44,728 nt of DNA from an uncultured Clostridia bacterium. GTDB taxonomy: Bacteria > Bacillota > Clostridia > UBA1381. Positions 17,127-24,801 of this stretch are shown here, piece by piece. Within the stretch, counting starts at the first letter, position 1. Every line of letters starts with the position of its first letter. Where the stretch lies: positions 1-44,728 of the forward strand of contig CAKSFY010000005.1 in assembly GCA_934454035.1 (NCBI GenBank). Reading direction: 5' to 3'. The translations under genes were made by a program, and so were the position numbers. The notes beneath the pieces are model-generated. The model was not told where the DNA came from and made no database searches. It worked only from the letters and a program-made list of their open reading frames with translations.

Positions 17127-17558
17127 ATGAAAATTTCAACAAAGGGAAGATATGCGGTTCGTATGCTTTTGGATTTGGCAGAGCACTGCAAGGGAGGATA
17201 TGTATCGCTTAAGGAAATAGCCGAGAGACAGAATATTTCGAAAAAATATCTGGAGCAGATTGTCACGATATTAAACAGAGCGGATATTTTGCAGACCAGC
17301 CGGGGTTTTCAAGGAGGATATCGGCTTGCAAAGTCACCGGATAAATATACTGTCGGAGAAATTTTAAGGCTTACGGAGGGCAGCCTTGCACCGGTTGCGT
17401 GCCTTGATTACTCTCCGAATACGTGTGAAAGAAGCGGCGATTGTCCCACGCTTTTTGTGTGGGAGGGACTTTACGGAATAATCACCGATTATCTTGATTC
17501 CATTACTCTTCAGGATATACTGGACAGGCAGATGAAGGGGAATGACTATATTATTTAA
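17127..17558 (+). CDS. Rrf2-family regulator with IscR-like cysteine cluster
   Basis: DNA-binding repressor of 143 residues. A winged helix-turn-helix at the N-terminus (about 1-60, KISTKGRYAVRMLLDLA and YVSLKEIAERQNISKKYLEQI) is typical of Rrf2/IscR/CymR. Three cysteines in ACLDYSPNTCERSGDC (C-x7-C-x5-C, about 92-106) match the position of the iron-sulfur ligands of IscR-type members, so it probably senses Fe-S status; CymR-type members lack them. ATG at 17127 has GAGGGA 6 bases upstream; a TTG two codons earlier would be too close. No isc/suf genes are in the window, so its targets lie elsewhere. Confidence 0.92.
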   Translation: MKISTKGRYAVRMLLDLAEHCKGGYVSLKEIAERQNISKKYLEQIVTILNRADILQTSRGFQGGYRLAKSPDKYTVGEILRLTEGSLAPVACLDYSPNTCERSGDCPTLFVWEGLYGIITDYLDSITLQDILDRQMKGNDYII

Positions 17559-17559
17559 C

Positions 17560-17586
17560 GTAATGAAGATGTTACTGCTTCATTAC
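17560..17586. terminator. Short hairpin between convergent genes
   Basis: A 9-bp perfect stem (GTAATGAAG, 17560-17568, with 17578-17586) spans the stop codon of the leftward MFS gene, two bases after the Rrf2 stop. No strong T-run follows, so termination is likely weak. Confidence 0.5.
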
Positions 17587-18852
17587 TTTCTGCTTTGATA
17601 TTACAAAATGATTGTACAGAACAGCAATTGCAATAATCACAAACGAAACAAAAGACAAAAGCTGCTGTGCATAGATGTGAATTCCGAAAATCATATTATT
17701 GTTTGACTGTATAAATGCAACGACCCTTCCGGCAAGCAGTGAAGCTGTAAATCCGCAAAGTCCGCCGATACTGTTTTTTATGGCGGTAGCCTGCACAAAA
17801 TATTCGCTTTTCACATAACTGTAGGTTATATTTATCAGATTTTGATTTGTACCGGCAACGCTGATATTGTAAAGGATTGTATATACTATAATCAGTCCGC
17901 GTGTTTTCGGCGCGGTGAATGAGTTAATTAAAAATGCGGCAGCGGATATGCACATTGCAAGTTCAATACCTTTTGCATATGAGTGCTTATCCGAATATTT
18001 TCCGAACGGTACCGAAAAAATGCAGCGGAATATATTTGCCGCTATATTAATTATTTGAATTGTTCCGACGCTGTACAAAAGGTCTTTTGTTTTATAAGTT
18101 CCCAAAAATCCCAATGTTGTATAAATTGCGGCATTCCATAATACTGTAAGTATTATGATGCTGCGATAGTTTTTGTTATTCAGAATATTAAAAAAAACTT
18201 TTCCGATCGGCGGCTCTGAGGCAGAGACCTCCGGAGCCGAATTTTTGACAAGCATAAGGCTGGCAAAATTGCATATGCTTAAAATCAGCACAGCGATGCT
18301 TATAAATAAAAAGCTTCCGTTAAGATTGCCGAGAGCTTCATATTTATCCATAATATATCCGATAATAAGCGTAAAAATCATTCCCGTTACCAGAGATACT
18401 ATTTCTTTACCTGCCGAATAGGACGCTCTTTTTTCTGGGTCAACATATGAGTTGCACCACTTAAAAATAACGGAGGTAATTATATAGTTAAAAAAGTATG
18501 CCCCTAAAATGCATATTGCGGCAAGTACTGTCTTGGCTTCGACAGAAAGCGGCATAAACGGAATCAGATACAAAAGCATAAACAAAAGCGGACTTGCCGT
18601 TGAAAAAATAATCGACGAGCGTTTTACATTTTTAATTTTTCTTACCAAAAACAGCGCCGCAAGCTGAAAAAGAAATGCGAATGTAATAAAAGAAGATAGT
18701 ATTCCGACATATGCGTCGTTTATGCCCATGGAGGACAAAAGCTTTGCCAAAAAAGCGTCCGTGACCAATATTGATACAAAATATTCAAATGTGCATTGAG
18801 CTATGTATGCGCTGCGCGAACGCTTGTAATCTTTTGAGTCATATATATTCAT
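17572..18852 (-). CDS. Major facilitator superfamily transporter
   Basis: A 426-residue integral membrane protein with about twelve hydrophobic segments, six on each side of a central loop near residue 210 (SAPEVSASEPPIG). A conserved MFS-like loop RKIKNVKRSS follows the second hydrophobic segment. The fold assignment rests on length, topology and loop charges; no substrate-specific motif was recognised. Upstream lies a near-consensus promoter (18894-18922). The ribosome binding site (GGAAAGG) is about 13 bases from the ATG at 18850-18852, a long spacing, but no better start is seen. The gene converges on the Rrf2 gene. Confidence 0.83.
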   Translation of the reverse strand: MNIYDSKDYKRSRSAYIAQCTFEYFVSILVTDAFLAKLLSSMGINDAYVGILSSFITFAFLFQLAALFLVRKIKNVKRSSIIFSTASPLLFMLLYLIPFMPLSVEAKTVLAAICILGAYFFNYIITSVIFKWCNSYVDPEKRASYSAGKEIVSLVTGMIFTLIIGYIMDKYEALGNLNGSFLFISIAVLILSICNFASLMLVKNSAPEVSASEPPIGKVFFNILNNKNYRSIIILTVLWNAAIYTTLGFLGTYKTKDLLYSVGTIQIINIAANIFRCIFSVPFGKYSDKHSYAKGIELAMCISAAAFLINSFTAPKTRGLIIVYTILYNISVAGTNQNLINITYSYVKSEYFVQATAIKNSIGGLCGFTASLLAGRVVAFIQSNNNMIFGIHIYAQQLLSFVSFVIIAIAVLYNHFVISKQKVMKQ

Positions 18853-18893
18853 AATGTTTTTAAACCTTTCCGAAGTGAATTATTCCGATAATC

Positions 18894-18922
18894 AGTATAG
18901 AATAAATATACTTGTATGTCAA
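18894..18922 (-). promoter_or_regulatory. Near-consensus promoter of the MFS gene
   Basis: Leftward, perfect TTGACA (18917-18922), 17 bases, TATACT (18894-18899), 41 bases before the start. One of the strongest promoters in the window. Confidence 0.85.
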
Positions 18923-18956
18923 TGACTTTGTTTACGAAACTTTTTCGAATTTAAAA

Positions 18957-20576
18957 TCATCCTTTTTTCAGCAGCTTTATATCTTCCCGGGAAATGCAGC
19001 CAGAATATATTAGCATGAGACCGTAGGCAGCGCTTCCGACTGCAGCGCTTCCGGCAAGGGCAATTTTCCCGGAGGAAAAAATAATTGTGAACGGGGAGTA
19101 CAGAGTGTACATGACCGCTGCCATAAATGCTGCGCAGAAAAACGGCTTTAAGAAATTGTTTTTTATATTAAAGCATGAATGAAAGGTTTGCCGGGTGCAA
19201 ATAAGCGAAAGCAGCATAATTACAAAATAGGCTATATTTGCACTTATTATTGCGCCCGTCATGTTAAGATACTGATTTCTTATAAAAATAAAGTTGCACA
19301 CAAGCTTTACCAAAGCACCGATAAATCCGAATACAAGCGGAAGTATAATGCTGCCGCCGGCATTTAAAATTGCGCCGAAAACCTGGGCAAGAGAAATAAA
19401 TATAAGGCAGGGAGCGAGATATGCCAGCATGCGCGCTGAGGCGGTGTTACCGAATAAAAAATCCAGAATCGGCTCTGAAAAAAGGGCAATTCCGAAAGCG
19501 GACGGAAGGCAAACAAGCATGGTAAGCTTTATTGAAAGTCCGGCGCAAATATCAGCTCTTTTGTAATTTTTAACTGCCAGCGAGCCGGATATGACCGGCA
19601 GAATACTGACGCCGAGTGCCGCAAGTATCCCAACCGGCAGATGAAAAACCGTCAGGGCATACCCCGAGTATGCACCGTAGAGCCAGCGCGAGCCGTCGGG
19701 AGAGATACGGAGCGTTTCGGAAAGATTATCAAACACATCGGTATAACTTGAGTAAATGCGCAGAAAGTTTTCAGCCCCCTTTTGCGTAAATTGTATTCCC
19801 TCCAGGCAGCGTCTGATTATGGTTATATCAATCAGGTTCATTGCTCCGGAGACAGCGGAGGCGAGTATTGTGGGCAGTGCTATTGCGCAAATGCCTTTTA
19901 AAATATCCCTGCCGGATTTTTCGCTTTTGCCGGCAGGCATACGAAATCTGTGCGGAAGATAGAGAATAAAAAGAATAAAGGTCGCGATTATTTCACCTAC
20001 GGTAACGCCCATTATCGCTGCTGCGGCGGTATATTCGGCAGCAAGCTTGGAATAAAACAGTGCAAGGGCATATCCGGCGGCAAGCTTTACAAAGGCTTCG
20101 ATAACTTGTGAAACGGCGGTAGGAAACATATTTGCCATGCCCTGGTAATAGCTTTTCCAAACAGTGCCGAGAGCTACAAAAAACACAGAGGGTGCAATGG
20201 TCTTAAGGCAGAAAACCGATTTTGCCTCTTTCATTGAAATTGCAAAAAAATCTGCGCCGAACCAAAGAACGGCGCTTCCGGCAAGCCCGAAAATTCCGAG
20301 GAAAACGGTCGAAACTGTCATGATTTTGCGGACGGCACACCGATTCCCGAGAGCTGATTCTTCGGCAATCATTTTGGAAATTGCAAGCGGCATGCCCGAT
20401 ATTATAAAGGACAAAAGCATTACGTAGACATTGAAGGCGGTGTTATATATCGCCATGCCCTCTTCATGCAGAAGATATGTAAGCGGTACTTTGAAAACTG
20501 CCCCGAGTATTTTGGAAATTGCATTTGCGGCTATTAATATTGCGGTGCCTTTTATAAAATTTTGCTTGTTACTCAT
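18957..20576 (-). CDS. spoVB: SpoVB/MurJ-like polysaccharide flippase
   Basis: A 539-residue MOP-superfamily membrane protein with about fourteen hydrophobic segments. The N-terminal KGTAILIAANAISKILGAVF and conserved FKVPLTYLL fit the SpoVB/YtgP group. B. subtilis SpoVB is needed for spore cortex synthesis, probably flipping a lipid-linked precursor. In Bacillus and Clostridium spoVB lies directly before mazG (yabN) in the same direction; here it is divergent from mazG, sharing an 85-base spacer. GAAAGGA lies about 12 bases before the ATG. A vegetative lipid II flippase (YtgP/Amj-like) is the alternative; the yab-cluster context favours the sporulation role. Confidence 0.86.
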   Translation of the reverse strand: MSNKQNFIKGTAILIAANAISKILGAVFKVPLTYLLHEEGMAIYNTAFNVYVMLLSFIISGMPLAISKMIAEESALGNRCAVRKIMTVSTVFLGIFGLAGSAVLWFGADFFAISMKEAKSVFCLKTIAPSVFFVALGTVWKSYYQGMANMFPTAVSQVIEAFVKLAAGYALALFYSKLAAEYTAAAAIMGVTVGEIIATFILFILYLPHRFRMPAGKSEKSGRDILKGICAIALPTILASAVSGAMNLIDITIIRRCLEGIQFTQKGAENFLRIYSSYTDVFDNLSETLRISPDGSRWLYGAYSGYALTVFHLPVGILAALGVSILPVISGSLAVKNYKRADICAGLSIKLTMLVCLPSAFGIALFSEPILDFLFGNTASARMLAYLAPCLIFISLAQVFGAILNAGGSIILPLVFGFIGALVKLVCNFIFIRNQYLNMTGAIISANIAYFVIMLLSLICTRQTFHSCFNIKNNFLKPFFCAAFMAAVMYTLYSPFTIIFSSGKIALAGSAAVGSAAYGLMLIYSGCISREDIKLLKKG

Positions 20577-20607
20577 AATTTAAGAAATTCCTTTCGGTAA
20601 ATTGTTC

Positions 20608-20636
20608 TTGCTATATTAATTTATTTGTGATATACT
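20608..20636 (+). promoter_or_regulatory. Promoter of mazG and the yab cluster
   Basis: TTGCTA (20608-20613), 17 bases, TATACT (20631-20636), 25 bases before the mazG start codon. GGAGGA precedes the ATG. Confidence 0.7.
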
Positions 20637-20661
20637 TATTTTATGATACGGAGGAGATACT

Positions 20662-21363
20662 ATGGACAAAAAATATACAATTGATGATTTGCTTGAAATT
20701 CTGAAAGTTTTAAGAAGCGATAACGGATGCCCGTGGGACAGGGTGCAGACCCATGACAGTATAAAGAAGAATATGATTGAGGAAACCTACGAAGCAATTG
20801 ACGCGCTTGAGAGCGGAGACGACGGAGCATTTGCAAATGAGCTCGGAGACGTACTTTTGCAGGTGGCGTTTCACGCAACTTTAGCAAAGGAAAGAGGAGC
20901 GTTTTGCTTCGATGATATTTTAAACGAAATATGCACTAAGCTGATTGCAAGACATACTCACGTTTTCGGAGAGGATAAGGCGGTTTCTGCCGAAGAGGCG
21001 CTCAGTACATGGGAAAAAAATAAGAAAAAGGAAAAGGGATTAAAATCCGATTCAGAGCTTTTAAAAGAGGTTCCGCACGGCTTACCTGCCCTTATGCGTG
21101 CACAGAAACTGCAAAAGAAAGCAGCAGCATGCGGCAAAAGCTTTGAGGAGGGAGACAAAGCGGCAAAAAGGGTTTCGGAAATGGCAGTGAATCTGCAAGG
21201 CTCTGTCCCCGGAGAAAGCGACACCGAAAAAGCGGTCGGGGATATGCTCTTTGCGGCGGTTAATCTTGCGCGGACTTTGAAGGTCGATGCCGAAACCGCT
21301 CTTGCGGCAAGCTCAAACAGGTTTGTAAAAGACTTCGAAAGTGCGGAAAAAACGGAAAAATAA
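20662..21363 (+). CDS. mazG: Nucleoside triphosphate pyrophosphohydrolase MazG
   Basis: House-cleaning enzyme that hydrolyses nucleoside triphosphates to monophosphate and pyrophosphate, 233 residues, cytoplasmic. The first MazG domain (about 5-115) has CPWDRVQTHDSIK near 25-37 and the metal-binding EETYEAIDALE near 42-52 with ELGDVLLQVAFHA near 63-75 (E-x-x-E plus E-x-x-D pattern). A second, weaker MazG half occupies about 140-230 (MLFAAVNLARTLKVD). The YabN methylase domain seen in some Firmicutes is absent; this is the short form. First gene of the yab cluster, preceded by GGAGGA. Confidence 0.96.
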   Translation: MDKKYTIDDLLEILKVLRSDNGCPWDRVQTHDSIKKNMIEETYEAIDALESGDDGAFANELGDVLLQVAFHATLAKERGAFCFDDILNEICTKLIARHTHVFGEDKAVSAEEALSTWEKNKKKEKGLKSDSELLKEVPHGLPALMRAQKLQKKAAACGKSFEEGDKAAKRVSEMAVNLQGSVPGESDTEKAVGDMLFAAVNLARTLKVDAETALAASSNRFVKDFESAEKTEK

Positions 21364-21394
21364 GACTTTTTTTAATAAAAATTTGAATAAACTC

Positions 21395-21423
21395 TTGACT
21401 TTTTCTGAAAATAGAGATAGAAT
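21395..21423 (+). promoter_or_regulatory. Promoter of the HU gene
   Basis: TTGACT (21395-21400), 17 bases, TAGAAT (21418-21423), giving a leader of about 58 bases. A strong separate promoter fits the high output needed for HU. Confidence 0.8.
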
Positions 21424-21487
21424 ATTGGTTGAAAAAACAAACAAAACGCACAGGGGACGGAAAAAACAGCCCCGGAAAGGAAAAAAT

Positions 21488-21760
21488 ATGAATAAGACAG
21501 ATTTGGTATCGGCAGTTGCCGAGCAAGCACAAATTTCAAAAAAGGATGCAGATAAGGCAGTAAGCGCTGTTGTTGAAACAATCACAGATGCTTTGAAAAA
21601 CGGAGACAAGGTTCAGCTGGTAGGCTTCGGAACTTTTGAAGTAAGACAAAGAGAAGCAAGAAAGGGCAAAAACCCCAGAACAGGCGAAGAAATCAACATT
21701 CCGGCTTCAAAGGCTCCGGCTTTCAAGGCAGGAAAAGCATTGAAGGACGCAATCAACTGA
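21488..21760 (+). CDS. hup: DNA-binding protein HU
   Basis: Histone-like nucleoid protein of 90 residues, the normal HU length. Two N-terminal helices (NKTDLVSAVAEQAQISKKDA) are followed by the beta-sheet saddle GDKVQLVGFGTFEVRQREAR and the DNA-minor-groove arm GKNPRTGEEINIPASKAPAF, all matching the family. The start at 21488 follows AAAGGAA; an upstream in-frame extension is not HU-like. The presence of hup between mazG and the S4 protein is common in Clostridia. It has its own promoter and terminator. Confidence 0.98.
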   Translation: MNKTDLVSAVAEQAQISKKDADKAVSAVVETITDALKNGDKVQLVGFGTFEVRQREARKGKNPRTGEEINIPASKAPAFKAGKALKDAIN

Positions 21761-21767
21761 TTGAAAA

Positions 21768-21806
21768 AAGACATATGGCTTATACGGCTGTATGTCTTAC
21801 TTTTTT
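21768..21806 (+). terminator. Terminator after hup
   Basis: An 8-bp stem (AAGACATA, 21768-21775, with 21791-21798) and a T-run at 21801-21806. Read-through would feed the following S4-domain gene. Confidence 0.75.
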
Positions 21807-21820
21807 AAAGGAGAAAACCT

Positions 21821-22063
21821 ATGAGAATTGATAAATACTTAAAAATCACCCGTCTGATAAAAAGAAGAACCGTTGCCAATGAGGCATGTGACGCAGGAAG
21901 AATATCCGTTAACGGAAAGGTTGTAAAAGCGTCTTATGACATCAAAGAAGGCGACATTCTGGAAATAAGAATGGGCGAAAGGGTTATAAAGGTTGAAGTG
22001 ACGGACATAAAGGAGCATGTTCTCAAAAACGATGCCGCACTTTTATATAAAGTTATAGAGTAA
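21821..22063 (+). CDS. rqcP: S4-domain ribosome quality-control protein RqcP
   Basis: An 80-residue RNA-binding protein (YabO/RqcP, formerly Hsp15-like). The S4 fold spans almost the whole chain: MRIDKYLKITRLIKRRTVA, ISVNGKVVKASYDIKEGD, then a short beta tail. In B. subtilis RqcP binds stalled 50S subunits with RqcH and helps add poly-alanine tails. The start has AAAGGAG 8 bases upstream. It lies in its conserved place between mazG/hup and yabP. Confidence 0.95.
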   Translation: MRIDKYLKITRLIKRRTVANEACDAGRISVNGKVVKASYDIKEGDILEIRMGERVIKVEVTDIKEHVLKNDAALLYKVIE

Positions 22064-22129
22064 TATTTTTTGCATCTTCGGAATAGTATGTAATAAATAC
22101 TTTTTACAAAGAAAGGACTTGTTGCAGCT

Positions 22130-22423
22130 ATGACTTTAGAGGAAAGAAAAATCAGTAATGATATCAAGCAAAAATCTCAGCAGCTTGTATTAAACGACCG
22201 CAAAAAACTGAAAATAACCGGCGTTGCGGAGGTTGAAAGTTTTTCGGAGACGGTGGTTTCCGCGAGCACATGTATGGGACAGCTTTCGGTCAAGGGCGAG
22301 GGACTTAAAATAAATAAGCTTGATACGGACGACGGAGAGCTTATAATTGACGGAAAAATCAACTCGATGGAGTACACAAAAAAGAAAGAAAAAGGAAGCT
22401 TTTTTGAAAGCATCTTTAAATAG
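22130..22423 (+). CDS. yabP: Sporulation protein YabP
   Basis: A 97-residue member of the YabP/YqfC family, with the characteristic LNDRKKLKITGVAEVESFSE and VKGEGLKINKLD segments and a beta-rich core (about 20-80). In B. subtilis YabP is made in the mother cell under sigma-E and is needed for normal spore coat/cortex formation; its biochemical role is unknown. AAAGGA lies 12 bases before the ATG, a long spacing. A 66-base gap before it leaves room for its own promoter, but I did not find a clear sigma-E match. yabQ follows after 15 bases. Confidence 0.95.
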   Translation: MTLEERKISNDIKQKSQQLVLNDRKKLKITGVAEVESFSETVVSASTCMGQLSVKGEGLKINKLDTDDGELIIDGKINSMEYTKKKEKGSFFESIFK

Positions 22424-22438
22424 AACGGGTGATTTTTC

Positions 22439-22909
22439 ATGAAAATATCCGTAACTCATGAATTGATTGTCTTTCTTTCGGTTACCATGCTGGGACTTGC
22501 GGAAGGATTTTTGTTTGATATTTTCCGGGCAGTGAGAAGGCTCGCCCCGAAATCCTTCCTTAGTGTCGGCATAACGGACGTGATTTACTGGCTTTTTGCA
22601 CTGAGTTTGTTTGCGTGGGCTATGTTTTGGCTTACCGGCGGAGAACTCAGAGGCTATATGTTTATCGGGATAGCTTTGGGACTTTTGTTTCATTTTTTAC
22701 TGCTCAGTGACGTTATTATTTCTATTGTTACAGAAATATTTTTATTATTTTTAAAATTTTTTAATTTTTTTTTAAAAATACTCTTGACACCGGCACGATT
22801 TTTATATAAAATGGTATTAGTACCGATATACTCTTTTTTGAAAAGTATTTTCGGGAAAATAAGCCATGTGAGGAAATCGGGGAGAAAAAATGATAAAAAA
22901 ACAAAATAA
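22439..22909 (+). CDS. yabQ: Spore cortex membrane protein YabQ
   Basis: A 156-residue membrane protein with about four hydrophobic segments (near 8-25, 43-66, 72-90, 96-125) and a basic tail (RKSGRKNDKKTK). The early GLAEGFLFDIFRAVRR motif is typical of YabQ, which in B. subtilis is required for cortex formation and targets to the outer forespore membrane. The ribosome binding site is weak (GGGTGA). It overlaps the next gene by 20 bases, so the two are coupled. Confidence 0.93.
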   Translation: MKISVTHELIVFLSVTMLGLAEGFLFDIFRAVRRLAPKSFLSVGITDVIYWLFALSLFAWAMFWLTGGELRGYMFIGIALGLLFHFLLLSDVIISIVTEIFLLFLKFFNFFLKILLTPARFLYKMVLVPIYSFLKSIFGKISHVRKSGRKNDKKTK

Positions 22910-23183
22910 AAATAAATCTATTTATCGTTTGCTCGGAATTATTTTTGTTGTTGCATTTTCATTTATGTTTATTAAGGGTGTGCTCAATCAGCCGCAGATT
23001 ACAAAAAATGAGGCGGCTATTGCGGATTTGAAAGAAAAGATTGAGTATGAAAAAAAGCGCACCGAAGAAGTTGAGGAATTGAAAACAAAGGTTGACACCG
23101 ATGAATATATAGAAAAAGTTGCAAGGGAAAAGCTTGGAATGATAAAACGTGATGAAATTGTTTTTGTCGATATTTCGGGTTGA
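22890..23183 (+). CDS. divIC: Septum formation initiator, DivIC-like
   Basis: A 97-residue single-pass divisome protein of the FtsB/DivIC family. A membrane helix (about 12-30) is followed by a coiled coil (about 38-72, ITKNEAAIADLKEKIEYEKK) and the conserved YIEKVAREKLGMIKRDEIVF near 73-92. It connects FtsL and DivIB/FtsQ at the division site. GGGGAG lies 6 bases before the ATG, inside yabQ. The order yabP-yabQ-divIC is that of B. subtilis. Confidence 0.95.
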   Translation: MIKKQNKNKSIYRLLGIIFVVAFSFMFIKGVLNQPQITKNEAAIADLKEKIEYEKKRTEEVEELKTKVDTDEYIEKVAREKLGMIKRDEIVFVDISG

Positions 23184-23227
23184 TATAATACAAAAGAAAA
23201 GCCATATGCGGGAGGATACACTTTAAT

Positions 23228-23680
23228 ATGACATTACAAGTTGGAGAAATTGTTGAGGGAAAGGTCAGAAATATTATGCCGTTCGGCGCGTTTGTAAGCT
23301 TGCCGGGCAATAAAACGGGATTGGTACATATTTCAGAGGTAGCAACGGATTATATTAAGGACATAAACGAAAGATTAAAATCGGGCGATACCGTCAAGGT
23401 TAAAGTGCTTAATATAGATGAAAGCGGAAAAATCAGTCTTTCGATTAAAAAGGCGCTCCCTCCGAAAGAAAAGCAGCCGCGAATTTCAAAGCCTTCCGAA
23501 AGGCAGCCTGTCAGACCGGTTGAGATTGACTGGAGCAAGCCGTCCTCCTCGGATTTGTCTTTTGAAGATAAGTTAAGTAAATTCAAGCAGGACAGTGACG
23601 AGAAAATTCAGGCACTCAAGCGCAGTAATGAATCAAAGCGCTCTGGCGGTTATCATCGCGGCGGCGGAGGATATTTATAA
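23228..23680 (+). CDS. S1 RNA-binding domain protein, YabR-like
   Basis: A 150-residue protein with a single S1 domain at the N-terminus (about 4-75): GEIVEGKVRNIMPFGAFVSL, GLVHISEVATDYIKD and GDTVKVKVLNIDESGKISLS. The remainder is a low-complexity basic and glycine-rich tail (GGYHRGGGGYL at the end) of the kind that binds RNA nonspecifically. YabR/YugI-type proteins associate with ribosomes or mRNA. Last gene of the cluster, closed by a terminator. Start follows GGGAGGATACACTTTAAT. Confidence 0.93.
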   Translation: MTLQVGEIVEGKVRNIMPFGAFVSLPGNKTGLVHISEVATDYIKDINERLKSGDTVKVKVLNIDESGKISLSIKKALPPKEKQPRISKPSERQPVRPVEIDWSKPSSSDLSFEDKLSKFKQDSDEKIQALKRSNESKRSGGYHRGGGGYL

Positions 23681-23692
23681 TATTAAAAAAAC

Positions 23693-23731
23693 AGGTTGTT
23701 GCATAAAAAAGCATGGTGCAATAGCCTTTTT
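23693..23731 (+). terminator. Terminator of the yab cluster
   Basis: An 11-bp stem (23693-23703 with 23717-23727), two G-U pairs, followed directly by a T-run. manA starts 28 bases later and has no obvious separate promoter, so some read-through is possible. Confidence 0.82.
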
Positions 23732-23758
23732 GCTATTCATGAAAGGAAAGAAACAGTT

Positions 23759-24709
23759 ATGGAAAAACCTATAAAGCTTAGCCCTGCATTTAAAGATAAT
23801 ATATGGGGCGGAACAAGACTCAAAACAGAATATAATAAAAAAACAGATTTGGATATTGTCGCAGAAAGTTGGGAACTTTCAACGCATAAGGACGGAGAGA
23901 GTGTTGTATGCGGAGGAGAGTACGACGGACTTAAACTTTCGGAATATATAGAAAAAATCGGCAGGGACAAGCTGGGAAAAAGAGCCTGTGCATTTGACTA
24001 TTTTCCGCTTTTGATTAAATTTATCGACGCTAAAGATAATTTATCAATACAAGTTCATCCGAATGATGAATATGCTCTTAAAAATGAGGGAGAATACGGA
24101 AAAACCGAAATGTGGTATATTATGGACGCCGATAAAGGCTCGTATTTGTACTACGGATTTAACACAAAAATAACAAAGGAAGAATATGAAAGACGAATTG
24201 CCGACAATACTCTTTTGGAGGTATTGAACAAAGTCGAGGTAAAAAAAGGAGATGTGTTCTTTATTCCGTCCGGAACGGTTCATGCCATAGGTTCAGGGAT
24301 ATTGATATGCGAAATTCAGCAAAACTCAAATACCACCTACAGAGTGTATGATTATGACAGACGCGATAAAAACGGTAATCCGCGCCAGCTGCATATAAAG
24401 CAGGCGGTAGAGGTTTCAAATCTTGAACCGACGCCGGCTCAAAAGGATTTAAAACAGCTTTCTGACGGAGTAAAGGAGTTGTTTTCGTGCAAGTATTTCA
24501 CCGTTGACAAGATAGACGTTGACGGAGAAAAGACAATTTGTGCCGAGGACGGAAGCTTTCGTTCGCTTATTTTCCTGAGCGGCAGCGGCAAACTTACTGT
24601 CGGAGACACAACCATTGAAGCCGAAAAGGGTGACAGCATTTTTGTGCCTGCACAAAATGCGGAATATAAAATTTCCGGCAAATGTGAGATAATTCTTTCA
24701 TATGTATAG
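23759..24709 (+). CDS. manA: Mannose-6-phosphate isomerase, class I
   Basis: Zinc enzyme interconverting mannose-6-phosphate and fructose-6-phosphate, 316 residues, the Bacillus-type short form. The metal ligands are seen in SIQVHPNDEYA (Q and H, near 97-107), YGKTEMWYI (E, near 114-122) and GTVHAIGSG (H, near 178-186), with the cupin core ending in a small beta domain (about 235-316). ATG at 23759 follows AAAGGAAAG; an in-frame upstream TTG lies inside the preceding terminator. It may supply mannose for wall polysaccharides or use dietary mannose. Confidence 0.96.
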   Translation: MEKPIKLSPAFKDNIWGGTRLKTEYNKKTDLDIVAESWELSTHKDGESVVCGGEYDGLKLSEYIEKIGRDKLGKRACAFDYFPLLIKFIDAKDNLSIQVHPNDEYALKNEGEYGKTEMWYIMDADKGSYLYYGFNTKITKEEYERRIADNTLLEVLNKVEVKKGDVFFIPSGTVHAIGSGILICEIQQNSNTTYRVYDYDRRDKNGNPRQLHIKQAVEVSNLEPTPAQKDLKQLSDGVKELFSCKYFTVDKIDVDGEKTICAEDGSFRSLIFLSGSGKLTVGDTTIEAEKGDSIFVPAQNAEYKISGKCEIILSYV

Positions 24710-24723
24710 ACGAAACTGTCTGC

Positions 24724-24776
24724 AAAAGCCTGTATGAACTGTCACAAGCCGTGATAAAGTCATTGCAGGCTTTTAT
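24724..24776 (+). terminator. Terminator after manA
   Basis: Outer stem AAAAGCCTG (24724-24732) with CAGGCTTTT (24766-24774), with a second small hairpin in the loop (GTCAC/GTGAT), followed by ATTTATTATT. Confidence 0.75.
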
Positions 24777-24801
24777 TTATTATTATCGGAGAGGAAATGT
24801 T

